DNA of 64,000 bases from Pirellulales bacterium (GTDB taxonomy: Bacteria > Planctomycetota > Planctomycetia > Pirellulales > JAEUIK01). The translations under genes were made by a program, and so were the position numbers. The stretch covers positions 62,001 to 126,000 of the forward strand of contig JAIBBZ010000012.1 in assembly GCA_019694435.1 (NCBI GenBank), read 5' to 3'. Positions 26,087 to 33,985 of this stretch are shown here, one piece after another (position 1 is the first letter of the stretch; every line of letters starts with the position of its first letter). Under the pieces are notes generated by a model that saw only the letters and a program-made list of their open reading frames with translations, was not told the DNA's origin and made no database searches.

Positions 26087-27697
26087 ATGACTCATCCCGA
26101 GGCTGCCGGCCGCCGCCGGTTCATCGCGACGACGTTGCTGTGCTTCGTCGCCTGGTGCGTGGCGCGATCCGAAGTCATCTTGCTGCCGCCCACGCTGGAC
26201 CAGGCGCGCGGCGTGTGGTTCGAGGGCGTCTATCTCGCTCACACCAATTTCGACTATCACCGGCTGCTCACCGAAGAGCCCGGACCAGACACGGAAGCGG
26301 CCAAGAACTACATCGTCAGCATCGTGCCGACGCTGATCGCCATCGTACTCAAGGCGTCGCACAGCGTCCGCTTCACGATCGCCACGTTTCACCTGCTGAA
26401 TTTTCTGCTCGCGGCAGCGATCGTCGCATGCGTGTACTGCCAGCTTCAACCGCACCTGGGAAGCCTGGCGGCGGGCTTCACGGCGGCGGCGCTGGCGACC
26501 AACCCGGTGTTCTGCGTGCAGAGCGAATTGATCGGCATGGATCTGCCGGTCGCGGCCTGCGGCGTGGCCGCCGCGGCCTTGCTGGCGCGTGAACGTTACG
26601 TGGCCACCGCGCTGGTCGCGACCCTGGCGTTCGGCATCAAGAGTATCGGGGCCATCGTCTCGTTCGCCGCGATCTGCCAGGTGTTCGTTTTGCTCCTGGG
26701 ACCGCGATATCTGCCCCGGATTTTCCCGGCGCCCAGCGATCCGCAAGACGTTCGGCGGCGCAAACGCGGGCTCGTGGTACTCGGTTTGGCGCTGATGGGG
26801 CAATTGCTGGCCAGCGCCCTTGGCGGGTCGTTCAGCGTGCTCGATCTGCCCAGCTTTGCCATGCAACCTGCCGCGTATTGGGAAGCGCACCGGTTCTTCC
26901 GCTTCGACGCGACCACCTATTTGTGCCCCGATTTATTGGTCGTGTTCGCCGTGGCCGCGCTGGCCGGGTTGATGGGCGTGACAGCGCAGTGCCGCACGAC
27001 CGCAGCGCCTGGCCCGCGGCCCCCGCACGCCGTTCGAAACGTCGTGCTGTTTGCCTGGCTTGTCGTGTTGCTCGTCGGAATGCTCACGGCTTGGGCGGCG
27101 TTTTACGTTCGCTACTGGACCCTCGGCATTCCGTTTCTGTTTCTCGTGGCGGCCTTCGGGTTGTTCGGCCTGCTCGGGCGTCAGCGTGGACGGGCGATTG
27201 TCGCCGGGGCGTTCGCGGTGATGTGCGCGTTCAACGTGTTGAATTGGAACGGTGGCCTGCTGCCAACGCTCGAGCCGCGCGTCGGCGCGCGATACGCCTA
27301 CTGGCCGGCCGTGTTGGAACGAAGCCACGAGTACTTGATCAACCATCGGCGCATTCTCGCGGCTTACCAGGGACTCGCGCAGCACCGCGACCGTTACATC
27401 GTCAGCAATTACCCCTTTGGCTTGTTTCTCGCGCTGCCCGATTTCGGCTATGTCGACCATCCGTTTCACGGTTATGACATCGGGTTGAACACCAAGCTGT
27501 TCGCGCATTTCAGCGGACAGGACCTCGACGCGGCGGTGCACGGCCCCGGGCGGCCGCCGCTGTTTTTCTGGGGGGCCGACCACGCCTGGCGCCCCGAGGT
27601 TCCCCTGGAAGCGGGCGACCAGCTCATCGCGGGCGCCGCCTCGCCGCCGATTGCCTACGCCTTCGACAAACTCTGGCTCGAAGCGCCGCCTGTTTAG
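26087..27697 (+). CDS. Polytopic membrane protein, GT-C glycosyltransferase-like
   Basis: 536 residues from the ATG at 26087. About nine to ten hydrophobic segments (for example FHLLNFLLAAAIVACVYC, VVLFAWLVVLLVGMLTAW, FLFLVAAFGLFGLLG) and a soluble C-terminal part suggest a GT-C-type or related multi-pass enzyme. It lacks the WDDPL and HPLQVESV motifs of the two TMTC-like proteins in this window. It ends with a TAG at 27695-27697, and the same frame stays open beyond it into a TPR region, so this may be the N-terminal half of an interrupted longer protein. The substrate is unknown. Confidence 0.75.
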   Translation: MTHPEAAGRRRFIATTLLCFVAWCVARSEVILLPPTLDQARGVWFEGVYLAHTNFDYHRLLTEEPGPDTEAAKNYIVSIVPTLIAIVLKASHSVRFTIATFHLLNFLLAAAIVACVYCQLQPHLGSLAAGFTAAALATNPVFCVQSELIGMDLPVAACGVAAAALLARERYVATALVATLAFGIKSIGAIVSFAAICQVFVLLLGPRYLPRIFPAPSDPQDVRRRKRGLVVLGLALMGQLLASALGGSFSVLDLPSFAMQPAAYWEAHRFFRFDATTYLCPDLLVVFAVAALAGLMGVTAQCRTTAAPGPRPPHAVRNVVLFAWLVVLLVGMLTAWAAFYVRYWTLGIPFLFLVAAFGLFGLLGRQRGRAIVAGAFAVMCAFNVLNWNGGLLPTLEPRVGARYAYWPAVLERSHEYLINHRRILAAYQGLAQHRDRYIVSNYPFGLFLALPDFGYVDHPFHGYDIGLNTKLFAHFSGQDLDAAVHGPGRPPLFFWGADHAWRPEVPLEAGDQLIAGAASPPIAYAFDKLWLEAPPV

Positions 27698-27760
27698 CCG
27701 GCTGCCGCGCGCCGCTGGGCCGAAGAGTGCCACTGGCCAGGCGATTCGCCGCAAGAACGA

Positions 27761-28324
27761 TTGATCGCGCGCTGGCAGGCCATGGCGCGGTTCGGCCGGG
27801 CTGCGCAAGCCGGGCAGGAGATCGACCAACTGGTTGCCCAGCAATTTGACGCTGTCGTCTGGGCAGCAGCGTTTCAGTTCTGGATCGACACGCAACATCC
27901 TGAGCGGGTCGTGGCGAAAACCGCAGACGCCGTGCAACAAGCGCCCGCGGACGCGGTGATCCGCGTCTTGCTCGCCCAGGCCGCGATGCAGACGGGCAAC
28001 TGGCCGCATGCACGCGAGCATTACCTGGCCGCGCTCCATGCCGATCCGAGCCGGTCGCTCGCGCGCGCAGGGCTCGTGCTGGTCGCAGCGCTCGGTGGCG
28101 ACGGCCAGGCGGCGGTCAACGAGTTTCACACGTTGTGCCAGCTCGACCCGGCGCGCGCTGGCGAGACCGGCCTGTTGGCCGCGCGCGTCTTGGCTCAGCG
28201 CGGCAACGTCGGCGCAGCGCGGGCGATCTGCGAAGAACTATTGACCGTCGCCGACGACGACACCCGACCGGCCGTTGCCGCGGCCCTCGAGCAGCTCTCG
28301 GGCGCGTCTCCGCAAGCTCGCTGA
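27761..28324 (+). CDS. TPR-type protein or C-terminal half of an amber-split membrane protein
   Basis: 187 residues if begun at the TTG at 27761; the frame is open from 27698, directly after the TAG of the upstream gene and in the same reading frame. Between 27698 and 27761 the codons read as ordinary protein (ARRWAEECHWPGDSPQE) with no ATG or GTG, and no ribosome site precedes the TTG. The body is TPR-like (LLAQAAMQTGNWPHAREHYLAALHADP; VLAQRGNVGAARAICEELL). Membrane domain plus C-terminal TPR is the layout of two other proteins in this window, so one ancestral protein of 745 codons split by an amber stop is plausible. Readthrough, reinitiation or a broken gene cannot be told apart here. Confidence 0.55.
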   Translation: MIARWQAMARFGRAAQAGQEIDQLVAQQFDAVVWAAAFQFWIDTQHPERVVAKTADAVQQAPADAVIRVLLAQAAMQTGNWPHAREHYLAALHADPSRSLARAGLVLVAALGGDGQAAVNEFHTLCQLDPARAGETGLLAARVLAQRGNVGAARAICEELLTVADDDTRPAVAAALEQLSGASPQAR

Positions 28325-28376
28325 CGCGCGGAGACGCAGGCACCGACAATCGTGAGGCGCACCGCCAAACCGCGGC

Positions 28377-30071
28377 TTATTCCTTGCCCCACATCGTCAT
28401 GAATTCGTCGATCGCGTCGAGCTGCGAGCCCCGAAATCCCTGGCTCACCTCGGGCGCATCGCTGATGATCAGCACGGGATCTTCGCTCGCAGTGACCGTC
28501 GGCCAGGCGGGCGCGCCCTCGAAATTCGGGTTTCCCGTCTTGGCAAATTGCACCCAGTAGCCGGTCATCAAGTCGCGAACCTTGATGTCGCTCTCCCGGG
28601 CTCCCGTGGCGATCTCGATATTGTCGAGCGCGTAGGGAATCTCCGCACCGTGATGGGCACCGAACATCGGTCCCGTCGGCGCCGGCGGCCGGTGCGCGAA
28701 GTTATAGGTGAACACCGACGCCCCGGCCTTGGCCACGGAACGCGCCACGTAACGGGCCGGCGCCAGGAAGATCACGTCGCCGGCCAGATCGACCACCGCG
28801 CGACGAATCTCGGCCTGCTTGGCCGCCGGGTAGAGTTCCTTGATCTTGCCGGCCAGCGGCCCGAATTCGGTATCGACGATCTTGCCCATCGCCTCGATCG
28901 ATTTCGGCAACGGGGCAAACATCGTGAACAGCGTGGCCTCGTCCTTGTTCGCACCCACGATCAACGGCACAGCGTTCACTTTCCCCGCGGCATACAGCTT
29001 CATCGGGTCGTCCGGCAGCACGTAGCCATCGACGACCGGGGCAATCGACAGCACGTTGCCCCGAATCGAGAATTCACCCGACCCCTCCATGCTCGAGGTC
29101 TTGCTGATGATTTCGTCGACCGGCAGAGCGCGCAGCGCCTGTAAGGCGTCGCCCGAGTTCTCTACGCCCAGGGTCTTGGCGGCCAGCAGTCCGGCCTCTT
29201 CGGCGGGCAGATGGCCATAGCGTTTTTGCTTGAGACCGGCCATTGTCAGCGACGGACCGCTTTCGGCGATGGCCCGCTGGAACAACCCGGCCGCCAGAGG
29301 CGAAGCGATGAGCGTGAACACGCTGCCGCCGCCGGCCGACTCGCCGTAGATGGTCACTTGCTGCGGATCACCGCCGAAGTTGGCGATGTTCTTCTGCACC
29401 CAGCGAAGCGCGGCGATCTGGTCCAGGATGCCGTAGTTACCCGAGACCTTGTGCTCGCTCTCCGCCGACAGCGCCGGGTGCGCCAGGAATCCCAGGTGGC
29501 CCAAGCGATAGTTGATCGTCACGGCGATCACGCCGCGGCGAGCCAGGTCGCTGCCCTCGTAGACCGGTTGCGAACCGGCTCCCCAGATGTAACCGCCGCC
29601 GTGAATCCACACCATCACCGGCAGCGGCTGCTCGCTGCGCTTGGCCGGCGTCCAGACGTTCAGATACAGACAATCTTCCGACTGCGGTGCCGACAGCGCC
29701 ATGCCAGGCATCTGCGTCAGAAACGGGCTGGCCTTCTGCGTGCAGCAAGGCCCGAACTCATAGCACTCGCGCACGCCGGTCCACGCGACCGGCGGTTGGG
29801 GCTCGCGCCAACGCAGCTCGCCGACGGGCGGCGCGGCAAACGGAATGCCCTTGTAGCAATGCACGTCTTCGGCTTCGCCTTGCACCAGGCCGCGTACCTT
29901 GCCCGACTCGGTGTCGACCGTGTTGGCGGCGACCTTGAGGACCGCCGGGCCCTTGGCATCTTTGTCCGCGGTCTTCGCGGCCGAACTCTGAGCCAGGGCG
30001 GGCGCGCCCAGCAGCAGGACGGCCAACCCGAGCATCAGCGGAAACGCGGCACGAGCAGGGCAACGCATCAT
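28377..30071 (-). CDS. Exported type B carboxylesterase
   Basis: 564 residues from the ATG at 30071-30069, with AAGGAG nine bases upstream. A signal peptide (FPLMLGLAVLLLGAPALAQ) is followed by an alpha/beta-hydrolase of the carboxylesterase/cholinesterase family: EDCLYLNVWTP, oxyanion hole HGGGYIWGAG, nucleophile Ser in YGESAGGGS, acid in GANKDEATLF and His in FGAHHGAEIPY. It would hydrolyse esters in the periplasm or outside the cell; the natural substrate is not evident. It converges with the TPR open frame on the other strand. Confidence 0.92.
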   Translation of the reverse strand: MMRCPARAAFPLMLGLAVLLLGAPALAQSSAAKTADKDAKGPAVLKVAANTVDTESGKVRGLVQGEAEDVHCYKGIPFAAPPVGELRWREPQPPVAWTGVRECYEFGPCCTQKASPFLTQMPGMALSAPQSEDCLYLNVWTPAKRSEQPLPVMVWIHGGGYIWGAGSQPVYEGSDLARRGVIAVTINYRLGHLGFLAHPALSAESEHKVSGNYGILDQIAALRWVQKNIANFGGDPQQVTIYGESAGGGSVFTLIASPLAAGLFQRAIAESGPSLTMAGLKQKRYGHLPAEEAGLLAAKTLGVENSGDALQALRALPVDEIISKTSSMEGSGEFSIRGNVLSIAPVVDGYVLPDDPMKLYAAGKVNAVPLIVGANKDEATLFTMFAPLPKSIEAMGKIVDTEFGPLAGKIKELYPAAKQAEIRRAVVDLAGDVIFLAPARYVARSVAKAGASVFTYNFAHRPPAPTGPMFGAHHGAEIPYALDNIEIATGARESDIKVRDLMTGYWVQFAKTGNPNFEGAPAWPTVTASEDPVLIISDAPEVSQGFRGSQLDAIDEFMTMWGKE

Positions 30072-30173
30072 GGCAAGAAACTCCTTGCGGGGGAGATCGA
30101 AGCGATTGGCAAGCAATGGTGCGGTTAGCCTACCAAGCCCGGCTTCCCCGGGGAAGCTGCGCCGCCGCGGCCG

Positions 30174-31652
30174 TCAACCGGGGCGGCGCTTCGAACTCGC
30201 GCCATGTCTCCGCAGGACTCCTGCCAGCAGGGCCACAAGCCCGGTACCAGCCAAGACCGGGCCGGCCGGCTCGGGCACCGCGGCAAAATGCAGATCGCCG
30301 CGCACCTTGAGGTACAAGCTCGCCCCGTTGCCGAGCGAAGTCAAATAGAGCGGAATGCCGTCGACTCCCAGGTTGTATTCGGCCTTGTCCGACAGCAGCC
30401 CGGGGCCGAGATCGAACGAACCCGGCAGCACCGCGTCCGGAAAGTCGCTCTTGCCGCCCAAGAAAGGATCTTGGATCACGATGTCCAGCGGCAACGAACC
30501 GCTTAGCAAAGTGGCGATGGGGCCCGTGGGGTCGTGCAAACTGGCCGTGACGCTCAAGAGGCCCAGAGTGTAATAGTCGGCCTGGCCAACTTCGAACGCA
30601 TGTCCCGCAACGTTCGTGGGACGGCTGCCGCCGTAGATCGCCAGGTTTTCCAGGTCGACGCGAATCGAGCCGAGGATGTCCAAATCAACTTTTCGATTGA
30701 GCACGTCGTTGACTTGCGCGGTCATCTCGGTCATCGCAACCTGGCCATTGCCGCCGGCATCGAGATGGCCGACGAGCTTCGCCTCGCCGTGGGAAAACGT
30801 GAGGTTATTGATGCTGCCGAGCAGGGCCCCGTCGACCTCAGGATCGCCGAGATAGACGTCGATGCTGAGCGTCGAAGCGACGGGGTGCTCGTTCATCGAG
30901 TAGACGGTCGGAGTCACCTCGGTGTGCGCGGTCGTACCGCCGGCCGCCCAATTCAAAAACAGCCCTTGAAACACGTCGGCATCGTAAAAGTCCGGCTGGG
31001 CCGGCTGCGCGAGAAAGCCGTTGCGTCCTTGCCAGATGCCGACCGAGCCGCCCGCGCCTGGCAGATCGGTGTACACGATCTTGTCACTCCCACCCGCGGC
31101 CGAACGCACCAGCGACACGGCACCGAGCCCGGTATTGGCAAACACCTGGTCGTAACTGTTGGAATGCGCACTCGCGGTGCCGCGATAATCGCCGAACGGC
31201 CCGTGCGTGATGAAGTTATCGATCGTGGTCACGACCTGGGGGGTGGGTGGTTCGAAGTAGCTGAATTCTGGCAACAGCAGCCGCCCGAATCGAAAAGCGT
31301 CGAGGTTACTGCCGCCGATGGATTCCGTGACGCCGGTGACCAACACGTCGCCGCCAGCGGCGACGTAACCGTCGAACGCCGCCAGGGCCGCCGCAGACGG
31401 TGCCACATTGCCGCGCGCCGAATACACCACCATGTCGTAATTGGCCAGGAGTGCCGCATCGCTCAAGTGCGTGTAGCCTGCCGCTTGCTCGTTGATGATC
31501 TGCGTGACGTTGTGCCCGGCGCCGCTCAGCAACCCCACCGCGGGACCGAAGCCGCCACTGAAGTCGTCGATCAACAGAATGTCTCGGCTCGTCGCCCGAC
31601 TGGACTGCGTCAACAGGCATACGGCCAGCGCCATCGTTACCCAACGTTTCAT
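30174..31652 (-). CDS. PEP-CTERM anchored exported protein
   Basis: 492 residues from the ATG at 31652-31650, with GGGAG upstream. A signal peptide covers the first 20 or so residues. The first half (ILLIDDFSGGFGPAVGLLSGAGHNV, LANYDMVVYSARG, FDGYVAAGGDVLVTG) has the strands and turns of a ThuA/DUF4350-like Rossmann domain; the second half is beta-rich, without recognised motifs. The C-terminus is a sorting signal: VPEPAGP, a hydrophobic helix (VLAGTGLVALLAGVL) and a basic tail. PEP-CTERM proteins are cut by an exosortase and attached at the surface or released into the matrix. No exosortase gene is in the window. Confidence 0.85.
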   Translation of the reverse strand: MKRWVTMALAVCLLTQSSRATSRDILLIDDFSGGFGPAVGLLSGAGHNVTQIINEQAAGYTHLSDAALLANYDMVVYSARGNVAPSAAALAAFDGYVAAGGDVLVTGVTESIGGSNLDAFRFGRLLLPEFSYFEPPTPQVVTTIDNFITHGPFGDYRGTASAHSNSYDQVFANTGLGAVSLVRSAAGGSDKIVYTDLPGAGGSVGIWQGRNGFLAQPAQPDFYDADVFQGLFLNWAAGGTTAHTEVTPTVYSMNEHPVASTLSIDVYLGDPEVDGALLGSINNLTFSHGEAKLVGHLDAGGNGQVAMTEMTAQVNDVLNRKVDLDILGSIRVDLENLAIYGGSRPTNVAGHAFEVGQADYYTLGLLSVTASLHDPTGPIATLLSGSLPLDIVIQDPFLGGKSDFPDAVLPGSFDLGPGLLSDKAEYNLGVDGIPLYLTSLGNGASLYLKVRGDLHFAAVPEPAGPVLAGTGLVALLAGVLRRHGASSKRRPG

Positions 31653-32089
31653 GCCCTGTGCTCCCTGGGAAAGGCAAGGAAGAGCATCGGCAACGTTCGC
31701 GACCGGTCGAACAGGGCGAACCAGCGGCGCAAGTGCGCCGAAAGGTTCGCAACACACCTGGAGCATGGCCGTACCGCACAAGAGCGGGCGAACAGCGCTG
31801 GGCGCTGCTGCCCCGTGACAGAATCGCAAGGCGGTGCGAGCAGGGTTCCGTGGCGGACTCTACCGGCGGAACGTCACGAGCTGCCCCTTGAGGTGATTCG
31901 CGCCGGCGGCCCCGAGTGGCGGGCTGTCGCCGGCTGCAAATCGACGTGATGCAAACGGGGCTGGCCACACAACGACCTACCCCCAGTCGATCGACGTTGA
32001 TACTAAACTGCTTCCGGAGCCGTTGGCAAGCAAGAAACGGCAAGTTTCCCTGCGGCCGTCGGCCGCCCGGGCGCGCGAATGGTCAAGGC
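31653..32089. other. Intergenic region between the PEP-CTERM gene and polX
   Basis: A 437-nt stretch between two minus-strand genes. No frame in it has coding character, and no clear promoter, terminator hairpin or repeat was found by eye. It probably holds the PEP-CTERM gene's leader and the end of the polX transcript. Confidence 0.4.
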
Positions 32090-33805
32090 TCATTTCGCCA
32101 GCAGTTTTTTCAACTGGGCCCAGGTCCGGGTGTTGATCACGTCCTTTGCGGTCAGGCCGGCGCGGCGGGCCTGCAAGATGCCGTAGCGCAGCACATTGAA
32201 GCCGTCGGGGCTATGCGCATCGGAAGAGATGACGATTGGAACTCCCTGGGCCTTGGCCGCTGCACAGGCCACGTCGTCCAGGTCGAGCCGCGCGGGGTTG
32301 GCATTCAGCTCGAGGATCTTGTGGTGCTGATGAGCGGCCCGGATCACAGCCTCGAGGTCAACCTCGTAGGGTTTGCGCCGATTGATCAACCGGCCGGTCG
32401 GATGCGCGATCGCTGCGACATGCGGATTCTCGATGGCCTCGAGGATCCGCGCCGTGATCCGTTCTCGCGGCTGGTTCTGACCGTAATGGACGCTGCAGAC
32501 GACCCAGTCGGCCTCGGCCAGGACGTCGTCCGGCAGGTCGAGCCCGCCCTTTTCCAGGATGTCGCACTCGACGCCTTTGAGCACGTGAAACGCCTCGAGC
32601 CGCTCGTTGAGCTTGTCGATCTCGCGCCATTGCCGGCGCAGCCTCGTCGCGTCGAGCCCCCGGGCCATCGTGACCCGCTTGGAATGATCGGTGATCGCGA
32701 TGTAGCTCAATCCTCGCGCCTGGGCGGCGGCCACCATCTCGCGGATCGTGGCCGTGCCGTCGGTGGCGACCGTGTGCATGTGCAGATCGCCGCGCAGATC
32801 GTCCAACTCGATCAGCTTGGGCAGCTCGCCCGCGTCGGCCCACTCGAATTCGCGCCGCCCCTCGCGTAGTTCCGGGGGAAACACCGGCAGATCGAGCGCG
32901 GCGTAAACCTCTTTTTCCGTGCGACCCGCGACCGAGCGCGTGCCGTCGAACACGCCGTACTCGTTGATCTTCAGCCCCCGATCCTTGGCCCGGCCGCGGA
33001 GGATCACATTGTGCTCCTTCGAGCCGGTGAAATACTGCAGCGCCGCGCCGAACGACTCGGCCGGCACCACGCGCAAATCGACCTGCAAGCCCGCCGGCAA
33101 CCTGAGCGACATCTTCGTATCGCCGCGGGCCAGCACTTCGGCCGCGGCGTCGAACCGTGCAAGGTGCTCCATCACCGCGTCGGCGTCGGGCGACACGACG
33201 AGAAAATCGAGATCGCCCACGGTTTCGCGACCCCGACGATAGCTGCCCGCGGCTGCGAGCTGTTTGACGGCGCTACACGCCTGGAGATGGGCGAGGATGG
33301 CTTGCACGTAAACGTCGGCCTCGGCCCAATACATTCGTTCCTGTCCCGCGCGGGCCACTTGCAGACCGGCGAGGATCGCCTGCTCGGTCTTGAGGCCGAA
33401 TCCCTTGAGCAAGCGGACCTTGCCGGCCGCGCAGGCCGCTTGCAGCTCGTCGAGATTATTGATGCCGAGGTCCTGGTGCAGGTGCGCGGCCTTCTTCGGG
33501 CCCACGCCGGGAATCCGCATCAACAGCAGCACGCTCGCCGGGACGGCTGATCGCAGCTCGTCGAGCATCGGCAACCGGCCGGTTTCGATCAGCGTCGTCA
33601 GCTTTTCGGCCAGGTCGGTGCCGATCCCCTCGATGTCGGTCAGGCTCCGCTCCGGATCGGCGACGATCCCAGCGATCGACTCGGGCAGATCGCGGATCGT
33701 CCGGGCCGCGTTGCGGTAGGCCCGCACGCGAAACGGATTGGCCCCCTGGAACTCCAGGATGTCGGCGATCTCGTCGAAGGCGGCCCCGAGTTGCGCGTTG
33801 TTCAT
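32090..33805 (-). CDS. polX: PolX-family DNA polymerase/PHP exonuclease
   Basis: 571 residues from the ATG at 33805-33803; the frame runs far upstream but only this start gives the family N-terminus (MNNAQLGAAFDEIADILEFQG). The pol-beta-like domain has helix-hairpin-helix segments (DIEGIGTDLAEKL; RIPGVGPKKAAHL) and the nucleotidyl-transfer motif GSYRRGRETVGDLDFLV with its Asp pair. The C-terminal PHP domain shows DLHMHTVATDG, AITDHSK, EC and ISSDAHS metal ligands for 3'-5' exonuclease or AP-endonuclease activity. It takes part in base-excision or gap repair in bacteria. Length matches the bacterial family. Confidence 0.95.
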   Translation of the reverse strand: MNNAQLGAAFDEIADILEFQGANPFRVRAYRNAARTIRDLPESIAGIVADPERSLTDIEGIGTDLAEKLTTLIETGRLPMLDELRSAVPASVLLLMRIPGVGPKKAAHLHQDLGINNLDELQAACAAGKVRLLKGFGLKTEQAILAGLQVARAGQERMYWAEADVYVQAILAHLQACSAVKQLAAAGSYRRGRETVGDLDFLVVSPDADAVMEHLARFDAAAEVLARGDTKMSLRLPAGLQVDLRVVPAESFGAALQYFTGSKEHNVILRGRAKDRGLKINEYGVFDGTRSVAGRTEKEVYAALDLPVFPPELREGRREFEWADAGELPKLIELDDLRGDLHMHTVATDGTATIREMVAAAQARGLSYIAITDHSKRVTMARGLDATRLRRQWREIDKLNERLEAFHVLKGVECDILEKGGLDLPDDVLAEADWVVCSVHYGQNQPRERITARILEAIENPHVAAIAHPTGRLINRRKPYEVDLEAVIRAAHQHHKILELNANPARLDLDDVACAAAKAQGVPIVISSDAHSPDGFNVLRYGILQARRAGLTAKDVINTRTWAQLKKLLAK

Positions 33806-33985
33806 GGTCGCAGGATGGGCGGGGATAACGAGAACGACGGCGCGGTGCGCGGCGTTCGGCGGTGACTCTTCGTCGAAGATACCCGAATCGCCGCACGGCG
33901 GCTTCGCCCCCTTGCGCCAGTCGTTAAGATAAGCCCATTTCCTGCCGGCGGCCTGCAGGGTGTCGCCCGTCCCGGTCGAATTGCG

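Noticed and set aside
28008-28244. Alternative frames over the TPR region
   Set aside because: Low-complexity Arg/Ala/Ser translations without repeats; the frame with TPR spacing is the coding one.
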